Shown here: one piece after another, positions 28,369 to 36,256 of the stretch
How the letters are laid out: each line of letters opens with the position of its first letter
Numbering within the stretch: the stretch's first letter is position 1
Assembly: GCF_028128765.1 (NCBI RefSeq)
Contig: NZ_LBJG01000017.1
Coordinates: 1,964-65,963, forward strand
DNA from: Bradyrhizobium sp. CCBAU 51627
GTDB lineage: Bacteria; Pseudomonadota; Alphaproteobacteria; Rhizobiales; Xanthobacteraceae
Direction: 5' to 3'
DNA length: 64,000 nucleotides
Position numbers and translations under genes: made by a program
The notes under the pieces: model-generated
Seen by the model: the letters and a program-made list of their open reading frames with translations, nothing else
Database searches by the model: none
What the model was told of the DNA's origin: nothing

Positions 28369-29394
28369 CTAACTTGGAGCGCTCGGGTCGCGAGTCAACG
28401 CGCGTCCCGACTGGGGAGCGCCGACGCCGAAATATCGCGTATGGGCAATATCGAGGATGCGATTGATCAAGCTCGAGAAGCTGTATCCGGCGGTGGCCGC
28501 GGCCTGAACAAAAATGCCGCGCAGTGCCGGTATCGAGTTGATCTCCAATACAAATGGCTGGCCAAAGCGGTCGATCCGAATGTCGACCCGGGCATAGTCG
28601 CGACACTGGCACGCACGAAACGTCGCAACCGACATATCCCGCAGCATTGTCGCAAGCCTCCTATCTACTTGTGCCGGGCAAAGAGGCGCGAGGGCCATGC
28701 GCTCTTTGTCTTCGTTGGTAAAGATGCGCATTTCTCGGTCGCCGAAATCCTGCTCCACCAGTGGCAAGGTTTCGGGCTCCCCGTTTCCCAGCAGGCCAAC
28801 ATAAATTTCTCGTCCCTCGATGTATTCTTCGACGAGTGCATCCTGGGCATACTGCGTGACGATCGCTTCTACTGCCTGCCTCAGCTGAGCGGGCTCATGT
28901 GCGAGCTGCAATCCGAAGCTGGTGGATTCGGAACGTGGCTTTACCACCACCGGGAATCGCAAATCGCAGGTTGTTTCGGCAGCGCGGCGCATGACGCGAA
29001 AGTTCGGTGTCGGCACGCCGCGATCGCGCATCAGCATCTTAGTGATCACCTTGTCGAGCGCCAGCGCATTCCCAAGCGGTCCCGCACCAGTGTAGGGCAC
29101 TCCCGCCAACTCGAGCATGGCCGGAACGTGGGACAACCGGCACTCGCCCTGAATTCCGTTCGCCAAATTGAAGACGATGCCGGCGGGGGAAGCTTGCGGA
29201 TCGGGTGGCATAAACCGTTCGAGCGCGGCGAGTAGTCCCTTATCGGCTTCGCAGAGCAATGTTTCGTGGCCGCCCTCATGTAGTGCCGCTACTATTCTTT
29301 CAACTGCATCGCGATCGTATTCCTCACGACAAGATTGACCGAATCGGTTGATCACACCCGTGTGATCATGATTCCGCGCTATGGCCACTCGCAT
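28369..29394 (-). CDS. D-alanine-D-alanine ligase-like ATP-grasp enzyme
   Basis: 341 residues. Matches the Ddl fold: ELAGVPYTGAGPLGNALALD with the following KVITKMLM, RFPVVVKPRSESTSFGL (ATP-binding), LVEEYIEGREIYVGLLG, and the metal-binding end YARVDIRIDRFGQPFVLEIN. Core catalytic positions look complete, yet it is unlike housekeeping Ddl in its N-terminus (VAIARNHDHTG) and in having no cell-wall genes nearby. It probably joins two amino acids or extends a peptide. AGGGAG lies before the ATG. It follows the methyltransferase gene by 337 bases on the same strand. Substrates unknown. Confidence 0.88.
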   Translation of the reverse strand: MRVAIARNHDHTGVINRFGQSCREEYDRDAVERIVAALHEGGHETLLCEADKGLLAALERFMPPDPQASPAGIVFNLANGIQGECRLSHVPAMLELAGVPYTGAGPLGNALALDKVITKMLMRDRGVPTPNFRVMRRAAETTCDLRFPVVVKPRSESTSFGLQLAHEPAQLRQAVEAIVTQYAQDALVEEYIEGREIYVGLLGNGEPETLPLVEQDFGDREMRIFTNEDKERMALAPLCPAQVDRRLATMLRDMSVATFRACQCRDYARVDIRIDRFGQPFVLEINSIPALRGIFVQAAATAGYSFSSLINRILDIAHTRYFGVGAPQSGRALTRDPSAPS

Positions 29395-29731
29395 GAGCGA
29401 CTCCCTGGATGCTTACCCACTATCACGTTCACGCGCTTGGATTTTAAGAGCAATAGCGCATCTAGACTCCAAAGCGCTTCCATTCCTTGCAATCGGCGCG
29501 CCAAGAAAGCGGTCGTGCGAGCAAAGGCGATAAGGATGTGGTTTGGGCTGCGCAGATGAAGCGCGTAGATCTTACTATGTCCGCTTCCGAACATAGGCGT
29601 CTTCAATCGGACACCGCGAAAAAGCTCCTCCCGAGAGGCCATCAGCCTTCTCGCCGGAACCCCACCTTCGATTCGGTTGGCCCCCCAAACCGCGTTCAAG
29701 GCGTCCCGAGATCTGCCTGTCCATGAGAGCG

Positions 29732-30550
29732 TCAGAGCGCTTCGCCCGGTGGTGCGGAGATGTAGCAGGACGCGTAGACATAGCCGGTCGTGCGCTCTAG
29801 GCGATCCTCCATGCCGAGTGTGGCCATAGCGTTCAGGATTGTCTCACGTTCCGCTGGCGTGGAGAAGCGTCGCTGGCGCTGTCTGAACCGGTCGATGAGC
29901 TTGGTTTCCAACCCGAAATCCCGAAGGACAGCGGCTATGCCGTGATAACTGAAGGGATGCATTGCAAAGGTGACGACCCACGGGCGTGAAGGCGCCGAAG
30001 CATGATATACACGTCCAAAGGTCAGCTCGCTGGCGTAGCCCACACAGCCCGTGCTAATGAGAATGTCCGAATCCGCGAGGGCGCCATGTTCCTCAATGGT
30101 CAAGTCACGGGTTTCCAGATCAGCCGTGATGCCCGCTTCCAAAAGGCCTAGGCGCTGCGCATAGCGAACAGCCCGGAACGATGGATCTACGCCGACGAAT
30201 TGGATGTCGTCGCGGAGACCGCGATTGCGAAAAAAGTTGGCATGCTCGATCTCCCGTCGGCCCGAGAGAGATCCGCTGGGTTGCAGATAGGCGGCATAGA
30301 GTTCATCGAGATCGAGATCGGTGCGGAGCAAAGCAGCGTTCACGCCATAGGAGCAACCGACATCGATAATCTTCAGCCTAGTTTTGCGTCGACAACGTCG
30401 ATAGTCGGCGAAGATCCTTTCGAAGACGGGCTTCGCCCGATCTGGAATCACATAGTCCAGGGCTAGATGGGCGCGAAAATAGGAGTGAGGCCAGGTGCAA
30501 TTATAGGCAGCTGTGAAATCATGCTTCGTTCCTTGAAGGTTGCTGTACAC
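29732..30550 (-). CDS. Class I SAM-dependent methyltransferase
   Basis: 272 residues with a GTG start at 30550. Motif I IIDVGCSYGVNAALL lies near residues 61-75 and the later acidic FVGVDPSFRAVRYAQ fits motif II, so SAM binding is likely. The remainder (DILISTGCVGYASE, WVVTFAMHPFSYHG) does not match a named subfamily I know. GAGGAG sits eight bases before the GTG and overlaps the stop region of the 47-codon frame at 30563-30706, so the two are probably co-translated. It heads the minus-strand run methyltransferase, Ddl-like ligase, ATP-grasp ligase, TyrC. Target may be the small peptide or the ligation product; inferred. Confidence 0.85.
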   Translation of the reverse strand: MYSNLQGTKHDFTAAYNCTWPHSYFRAHLALDYVIPDRAKPVFERIFADYRRCRRKTRLKIIDVGCSYGVNAALLRTDLDLDELYAAYLQPSGSLSGRREIEHANFFRNRGLRDDIQFVGVDPSFRAVRYAQRLGLLEAGITADLETRDLTIEEHGALADSDILISTGCVGYASELTFGRVYHASAPSRPWVVTFAMHPFSYHGIAAVLRDFGLETKLIDRFRQRQRRFSTPAERETILNAMATLGMEDRLERTTGYVYASCYISAPPGEAL

Positions 30551-30562
30551 CGCACTTGCTCC

Positions 30563-30706
30563 TCACCGCGCCGTGGCCTTGAGGTTGGAGCCGCCGATCA
30601 GAATGGTTCTGGCTGAAGTCGACAGGAGCAGCGAAGATGCCGCGGGAGCTTTGGAGTTGCCAAGACGTTCCTTTCCACGCAATGCGATCTGAGATGGATC
30701 TGACAT
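30563..30706 (-). CDS. Candidate 47-residue peptide, possible RiPP precursor
   Basis: A short frame beginning MSDPSQIALRGKERLGNSK and ending ILIGGSNLKATAR. The stop is 12 bases from the methyltransferase start and the methyltransferase ribosome site lies immediately after this stop, a layout typical of coupled genes. A purine-rich AAAGAAAAGAG precedes its ATG. The N-terminal third is polar and charged, like a leader; the rest is rich in Ser, Leu, Ala and Thr with a GG pair. There is no Cys. It resembles no family I know. The ATP-grasp and methyltransferase neighbours make a modified-peptide precursor an attractive idea, but it could equally be a non-coding leader. Confidence 0.4.
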   Translation of the reverse strand: MSDPSQIALRGKERLGNSKAPAASSLLLSTSARTILIGGSNLKATAR

Positions 30707-31004
30707 GCTCTTTTCTTTCTTCGTTCTATAGACGCAACGCGAACCACAACATGAGTATCGGTCGACGCTCATGTCACATCGCAACGAGGGACTCTCAAAA
30801 TGCGTGCCAACTAGGCAGGAAGTAGCCGGATGGTAGGACATGTGCGTGCTCTGGGGATACGCAGATGATTCTTGGAGCGCCGACCGCGATCCTTGACAAG
30901 GATACATTCAACGCAAAAATATGAGGTCAGAAGCCGGCGAAAATTGCCTCTAGCGATCTGCGCTCGCACCGACGAACCGCGCCCACAATTGTGGTTGATA
31001 GCCA
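30707..31004. other. Divergent intergenic region
   Basis: Holds the presumed promoter of the minus-strand methyltransferase/ligase cluster and of the decayed plus-strand ATP-grasp copy. No operator or hairpin stood out. Confidence 0.4.
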
Positions 31005-31545
31005 ATGGTAGGAAGAGCACTCAACCTTTCTGAAGGTCAAAACGGAGATGATCTACTGCACGCCCAAGCCGCTCGGCATCCTCGTTTTGAGCCGAGTCTA
31101 TTCTCTGCTGGGTCGGCTCAGTACGACTATCTCGCGGCGCAAAGCATCCACACGATCTGTATCGATACTGACAATCCTGAGGCGCTGCTGTGGGAACACC
31201 GTCAACCGGGTGCGGCGGCTGGCACAAGCGACTTCACGGGCCTTGTTAACTCGGTCTATGCGACAGCAGATTCGGCCTGCCAACATTTCGATCTAACGAA
31301 GCCGTACTCGCATCGATTGCACAATGCTGCGAAAAATTCGATCGACGTGCGATCGCGGAAAGCTGGCGTTCGAATGCCGGGCTTTTGTTGGCCAGAAAAA
31401 GCCGCAGACATGCAAAGTCTGCCGCGGGTATCCCATCTACCGCGGATTCTAGCCACTCACATGCGGGCGGTAGCAGCGACTTCCGTCGGCAGAGGCTTGA
31501 GACAAGCCCCGCCCGATGCAGTAGTGCGTGCAACAGACTCATTTC
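31005..31545 (+). pseudogene. Decayed paralogue of the ATP-grasp ligase
   Basis: Translation follows the protein at 26537-27802 from its first residue: VGRALNLSEG against ARRALILLEG, SAQYDYLAAQS against PAQYDYLAAEC, VYATADSACQHFDL against VYATVGKLCQHFDL, then KAGVRMPGF against EAGVPVPAY. Identity fades around residue 150 and the whole ATP-binding and metal-binding half is missing; the frame then runs into the amidase start. The conserved sequence in front of the ATG (TGATAGCCA versus TTAACAGCCA) shows the duplication included the start region. It lies in opposite orientation to the intact gene. Confidence 0.75.
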
Positions 31546-32898
31546 ATGGCTAACTCGATGTCAATCAAGGCTATCGCAGCCGCACTTGAGGACGGCAGCC
31601 AGTCCGTGGTCGAGATTGTCGAGAACTGTATTGCTGCGGCGGAGCGGACCAATCCGTCGCTGCGCAGCTTTATTACGGTGGCAACGGACCATGCGCTAGT
31701 CCAGGCGAGGAAAGCTGATGCGCGGCGAAGGGCAAACCGCGCCCTGGGCCCTCTGGACGGAATTCCTTATGCCGTGAAGGACATGTTCCAAACGGCCGGC
31801 ATCCGCACAACCGCAGGTAGCAGGGTGTTAGAGAACAATATACCGAGCACGTCGGCGGCGGCCATTTGCATGCTTGACGCAGCGGGGGCCGTCCTTATCG
31901 GCAAAACCAATCTCCACGAATTCGCCTATGGCGCGACCGGCGAGAATGGCTGGGCCGGAACGGTCGTCAACCCGCATGACGAGACAAGGCTAGCCGGCGG
32001 TTCGAGCAGTGGCTCCGCGGCAGCGGTGGCGGCAGGCATCGTGCCATTCGCACTTGGCACTGACACAGGAGGCTCGTGTCGTGTTCCGGCTGCGCTCTGC
32101 GGCATTGCCGGGTACAAGCCGAGCTACGGCCTAATCAGTCTCGACGGCGTTATCCCTTATTGCTGGTCATTAGACCACGCCGGCGTACTGGCGACCTCTG
32201 TTGACGACCTGGAGCTTGTCGTGAGGCAGATCACAAGGCTCTCGCCAGCGACGATTTCCGCGGCGTCGCTGAGAGTTGCCTTTGTCGATGGCTTCGATCA
32301 GAAATGCGAGGCGCCAGTGCGCGACGCGTTCCTAGTAACGAAGGAGCACTTGCGACGGTCGGGGGCCACTTTCGGCGCGATCGAAGTCCCGGACCAGTCG
32401 GAGGCACGTACAGTGTCGCTGATAATTCAATTGGCCGAGACTGTCGCCTACCACGGCCCCAATCTCGCCAGCGCGAGCGACCGATTCGGTCCCGATATGC
32501 GCGGCGCCATGATACTGGGGCAGTTGCTGCCTGCAGAAAAGTATATCCAGTGTATGCGCTTGATGGGAACTTACAGGCGAGCCTTTGCGCAGAACATGCA
32601 GACTTTCGACGTCCTGCTGACGCCTGCCTGCCCGATTACAGCGCCGCAAGTCGGGACTGTCGATGTGGACATTGCCGGGGAGACTTTTCCGATTGGAAAT
32701 GCGCTGACGCTGTTCACTTCATTTTTCAATTTGGTAGGCGCGCCCGCGCTGGTGCTGCCAGTCGCCTTGCCGAGTAGCGGCCTGCCCGTCGCTGTGCAAA
32801 TGGTTGGCGTACCCGGTTCTGATGCTCAGCTCTTCGAGGCCGCCCGTATGATCGAAAACCTACTGACAACCACAAGGCGGTCCGCACCTACACTGTGA
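31546..32898 (+). CDS. Amidase signature family amidase (GatA-like fold)
   Basis: 450 residues from the ATG at 31546; an ATG four codons further in and one six codons earlier are alternatives. Triad complete: Lys78 in AVKDMF, GGSSSG at 151-156, nucleophile Ser177 in TDTGGSCRVPA. The C-terminal block LPVAVQMVGVPGSDAQLFEA is typical. Length suits a free-standing amidase rather than the GatCAB subunit, and no gatB/gatC is nearby. It is followed by the convergent MmgE/PrpD gene and probably belongs with the nitrogen-compound catabolic locus to its right. Substrate unknown. Confidence 0.92.
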   Translation: MANSMSIKAIAAALEDGSQSVVEIVENCIAAAERTNPSLRSFITVATDHALVQARKADARRRANRALGPLDGIPYAVKDMFQTAGIRTTAGSRVLENNIPSTSAAAICMLDAAGAVLIGKTNLHEFAYGATGENGWAGTVVNPHDETRLAGGSSSGSAAAVAAGIVPFALGTDTGGSCRVPAALCGIAGYKPSYGLISLDGVIPYCWSLDHAGVLATSVDDLELVVRQITRLSPATISAASLRVAFVDGFDQKCEAPVRDAFLVTKEHLRRSGATFGAIEVPDQSEARTVSLIIQLAETVAYHGPNLASASDRFGPDMRGAMILGQLLPAEKYIQCMRLMGTYRRAFAQNMQTFDVLLTPACPITAPQVGTVDVDIAGETFPIGNALTLFTSFFNLVGAPALVLPVALPSSGLPVAVQMVGVPGSDAQLFEAARMIENLLTTTRRSAPTL

Positions 32899-33493
32899 GC
32901 CGGCCGAACGACAGCTTTGTAGATTTTCGCATTTCTGTCCTAAATTTAAAGAACGCGGCGACTTAGCTTGCAACTCGCAAACTTCGTCTGGGCACCAAGG
33001 AAACCGTTTTCCGCTTCGTCGAATGCAGCTCCTTACAATCTGTAAGCGCACCGGTCCACGCGAATCCCGATGGTGAAAGTCAACGAGGTCCCTTCGTCGT
33101 TTCTCTGCGGCGAAGTGCAGACGCGGCTTGATAGGCGATCGGGATGGAACTCGAGGACGCTGTCATCGGATATTAATTTAGGCGTCGGAGAAGACCGCGA
33201 GGGGCGTTTACGACTTCGGTGTCGAAAAACCTATCAAGTTCAACCACGAAAATCCCGCGCTACTCGGTCCGCGACCGCGTCGGCAGCCCGCCGAAATAAA
33301 TGCCGCCCGGCGCGTGTCGCGTCTTCGGCGCCTTCATTGAAGCCATGCTGCATCGGAACTTCGCTGCAAGACTGCGTGTTTCCGAAACTCGCCAGCTCCC
33401 GCATTCGACCAGGTCGATGGCCAAGGTCGTCGCCGACCCACTGGCTGATAAGGGACCCGTCAGAGCGTACTGCTCATTGCTCGTGCCCGCATT
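32899..33493. other. Gap; plus-strand frames without signatures
   Basis: A plus frame spans 33070-33597 and another 33300-33524, but both are antisense to the end of the next gene in part and look non-coding (Arg/Ser/Pro-rich). No gene is called. Confidence 0.45.
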
Positions 33494-34858
33494 TCAAACC
33501 GATGGTTCAAGTTTGCGGGTTTGATATGTCGAATAACGATTGCCCGGTGGCGACAGGGCAGCCAGGAGGGGCGGAAAGCCTTTGGTGTCAAGGCTAGCTA
33601 ACGCCGAGAGGATTTCGTCCTGCCACTGCGTATGAATGTTCGCTCTGGAGATGTTTTTGAATTTCGCCACGATCTGATCGTTAGATAGCGGGTTTGCGAC
33701 ATCTCCCAAGGGATCCAACACGATCATCTCTTCCAGCCCTTTGCCCTGATCCATGATGACTCGGGCCGGCGTTCTGACTGGAAACGCGGTAGCAAAATCG
33801 GGCGACGGCTCAAGCTCGATACGCGCAGACAAGTCGAGTACGCGTGCGTCAGTGAGACTCTCAGCTTGAACAGGCTGTAGCGCCTCCCAACCGTATAAAG
33901 CGGCCAGTGAACAATTAAAGTAGAAGCTGTATTGCCCCCCCTCTAGGCTGCTCGGGGCGCGGTCATTTGCGAGGCGCATCGACTGTTGAAACGTCTCGAT
34001 CCGCAGCCTCCGGATCTTCTCCCCTTCCGTACGCATCGCAAGGATCGCATCGATAGCTGCATGCATATAGCGGCAACATGCATATGGCTTCAAATAGCAT
34101 TTTTGAACTTCCCAGGAAGATCCGAGATTACTTACTAGGAGATCACGCGTGAAACGATCGTTGTCGTCAAGAAGATCAAGCGGTCCGGTTGCGCCTGCCC
34201 GTGCGCGATAGGCCGCGGTCAGACCTGTTACGACCGCAGGGGGAATCCCCTCCTTGATCGTACTGCCCTCGAACTTTGGAGTTGCGCTTAAGAATACTAT
34301 TGGTCCTTCGGACCCCGCAATCGCAAGCGCGTGAGCAGTTTGTGTTGGACTCAAACCCAAGAGACGGCCTGCTGCTGCAGCGGCCCCATAGCCAACCCAA
34401 CGGCCGCTCGCGAGGGTATCGATGGTTTGAGCAGGACGAGAACTCGCAATCCGGAGTGCTATTTCATATCCCATCGCGATCGCCGTCATCATCTCCGAAA
34501 CAGAGGCACCGACGGCCTGAGCTACTGCAATGGCGGCAGGGATGACGCCTGCGCCGGGGTGACCGCCTGCGGCCCGATGACCATCATCGATGTCGAGCGC
34601 GCTCGCCGCAGCGCTATTTGCCATCGCCGCGCCGACGACGCTCGACCGTTCGTCTGTCAGCCAAATGCTTGTGTCCCCTGTTCCGTAAGCTTCGAGTGCA
34701 GACTTTCTGGCAGCTTGCGCCAACGGCGATTCCAAACCCGCAGCGGCTGCACCGATCAGGTCCAGTATGAGCAGCGAAATCGCTCGCCGAGTAGCTGCGG
34801 GCAATTCGTTCGTTGGGTAGTTGCTACTGAAGTTAGCTAGCTCGTCTAGAACTGGCAC
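33494..34858 (-). CDS. MmgE/PrpD family protein
   Basis: 454 residues, the usual length of the MmgE/PrpD family (2-methylcitrate dehydratase, cis-aconitate decarboxylase, imidodisuccinate-epimerase-like enzymes). Family marks: N-terminal helical domain with LLILDLIGAAAAGLESPLAQ, the LDIDDGHRAAGGHPGAGVIP block carrying the catalytic Asp/His, and CYLKPYACCRYMHAAIDAIL. All key positions seem present. It is on the same strand as the C26/M24/ABC operon but 613 bases downstream of it. In such neighbourhoods these proteins usually act on dicarboxylate or amino-dicarboxylate intermediates; the actual substrate is not evident. Confidence 0.9.
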   Translation of the reverse strand: MPVLDELANFSSNYPTNELPAATRRAISLLILDLIGAAAAGLESPLAQAARKSALEAYGTGDTSIWLTDERSSVVGAAMANSAAASALDIDDGHRAAGGHPGAGVIPAAIAVAQAVGASVSEMMTAIAMGYEIALRIASSRPAQTIDTLASGRWVGYGAAAAAGRLLGLSPTQTAHALAIAGSEGPIVFLSATPKFEGSTIKEGIPPAVVTGLTAAYRARAGATGPLDLLDDNDRFTRDLLVSNLGSSWEVQKCYLKPYACCRYMHAAIDAILAMRTEGEKIRRLRIETFQQSMRLANDRAPSSLEGGQYSFYFNCSLAALYGWEALQPVQAESLTDARVLDLSARIELEPSPDFATAFPVRTPARVIMDQGKGLEEMIVLDPLGDVANPLSNDQIVAKFKNISRANIHTQWQDEILSALASLDTKGFPPLLAALSPPGNRYSTYQTRKLEPSV

Positions 34859-35332
34859 TTAAGTGCTCCATAGGTACGTTGCTGGATGAATGAGGCAAGA
34901 TCGTCCGCATTTTCTGCTCACCAGGGCGCTGGAGCAGCGGTAACCAGTCGAGGCCATCAGGCAATCCTCCCATGTATCTCTTCAGCAGAGCTCGCCATCT
35001 CAAGCCGGTGATTACTAGGGTGGGCCAACTGCCGCAACGAGGATACGGGAGAAGTTAAACCGACCCCGATTATGCCGCCGACCCGCCAAATCTGGTAGTG
35101 ACCCCTGCCGTGCGGCATTACCCGCACGAGAGAGGACTGCGCTTTCCTGCCGGGAGGACAGACCGTCAGCCATTTAAGCAAACCGATCTCGGCCCGCAGA
35201 TTGGGGACGCCTCAACCCAGCGCCGGCACTTTTAGCGGGCGTGCGCACCCTCCCAGATGTGGTAGTTTCGATGTTTGTCGGAGTGGTGTAGAAGCTCATC
35301 TTGTTTCACTAGGGTGGTTTTGGCGTTTCGGC
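34859..35332. other. Gap with no supported gene
   Basis: A minus frame at 34957-35181 looks like mobile-element debris but cannot be assigned. No other signal. Confidence 0.4.
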
Positions 35333-35458
35333 ATGCAAAACAATGTAGTGAGGATAACCACCGCGACCCGCTATTCGGGGAGAAAGGAGCTTGTCCGGGA
35401 GGCTATTGGCGCTTCCGTTCCGGTTCGTGCTTTCGTTCCGGTTCGTGAAGGCGAGTGA
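35333..35458 (+). CDS. Possible small protein (41 residues) or small RNA
   Basis: A short frame starting MQNNVVRITTATRYSGRKEL and ending VREGE, followed within 20 bases by a strong hairpin with a T-run. Its 3' part contains two copies of CGTTCCGGTTCGTG (35418-35450 area), which encode the repeated VPVRAFVPVRE. The ribosome site is weak. The transcript would run convergently into the C26 hydrolase gene. Unknown function; may be only an RNA. Confidence 0.3.
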   Translation: MQNNVVRITTATRYSGRKELVREAIGASVPVRAFVPVREGE

Positions 35459-35471
35459 TGTTTGCCCTTGA

Positions 35472-36245
35472 TTAAGCCCGCTTCTGAGACCGCGTGGGTC
35501 GCTGAGGCCAGGCGGGCTCTTTTTCCGTCCGGTTGCAAGCCTTCGCGAAATTGTCGATCAGTCGACGACAGGCGGGCTCGCTGTCGTACATACATTCGGG
35601 GTGCCACTGTACGCCGATCACAAAAGGTCGATCCGGCCTCTCGATTGCTTCGATAATTCCGTCCGCAGCGCGTGCGGAGATCACGAACTCTGAAGCGAGC
35701 TGCTTGATGGCTTGATGGTGTAGGCTGTTTACTCGGAAGGACGATGACTGCTCCCCACAAAGCATCGATAATTGGGTTTCGCGCTCCACGTGGACCTCAT
35801 GAACGGTCTGATCCAGGGGCGTACCGTCGCGGTGATCGATTGCAGATGTGAGCTCATCGAGGGTATGAGGATAAATAGTGCCTCCAGCGACTACATTAAG
35901 AAGTTGCATTCCTCGGCAAATGCCGAGAATGGGTATTCTCCGATCAAGCGCTGAACGGGCGAGCGCGAATTCGTACCGGTCGCGTTCCGGAATCATTCGT
36001 TGAATTGCCTGGTGTGGCGAGGCGCCATAGAGCTCCGCCGGAAAATCTCCACCGCCCGTGAGTACGACGCCGGAAATGTGGTCGAGTACCGCGGCCACTT
36101 CATCTGCATTGACGTACGGTAATATGACGGGCAGCGCGCCGGCTCTCTCGATTGCTCGCACGTAGTGGGCGGAACAGAAATAGCCGTCTTTCTCGACATC
36201 GAAGTTGCTAACGATGCCTATTACGGGGCGAGCGGACTTGGCCAT
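35472..36245 (-). CDS. Peptidase C26 family gamma-glutamyl hydrolase (PuuD-like)
   Basis: 257 residues. Class I glutamine-amidotransferase-like hydrolase: SGVVLTGGGDFPAELYG, nucleophile Cys110 in GICRGMQLLNVVAGG, and His/Glu in GVQWHPE near 219. In polyamine catabolism PuuD cleaves gamma-glutamyl-GABA; here it sits 11 bases behind a creatinase-fold enzyme and below a spermidine/putrescine-type ABC importer, so cleavage of a gamma-glutamyl or similar amide intermediate is likely. The C-terminal Arg/Lys/Pro-rich tail overlaps the plus-strand terminator hairpin. Confidence 0.92.
   Translation of the reverse strand: MAKSARPVIGIVSNFDVEKDGYFCSAHYVRAIERAGALPVILPYVNADEVAAVLDHISGVVLTGGGDFPAELYGASPHQAIQRMIPERDRYEFALARSALDRRIPILGICRGMQLLNVVAGGTIYPHTLDELTSAIDHRDGTPLDQTVHEVHVERETQLSMLCGEQSSSFRVNSLHHQAIKQLASEFVISARAADGIIEAIERPDRPFVIGVQWHPECMYDSEPACRRLIDNFAKACNRTEKEPAWPQRPTRSQKRA
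35475..35525 (+). terminator. Rho-independent terminator, plus strand
   Basis: AGCCCGC at 35475-35481 pairs with GCGGGCT at 35512-35518, with an inner GACC/GGTC pairing, followed by CTTTTTCC. It lies inside the antisense 3' end of the C26 hydrolase coding region, so it serves a transcript coming from the left. Confidence 0.6.
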
Positions 36246-36256
36246 CGGGAGGATCC

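Noticed and set aside
28210..29235. 341-codon plus-strand frame
   Set aside because: Lies antisense to the Ddl-like ligase, which has full family motifs; the plus frame has none.
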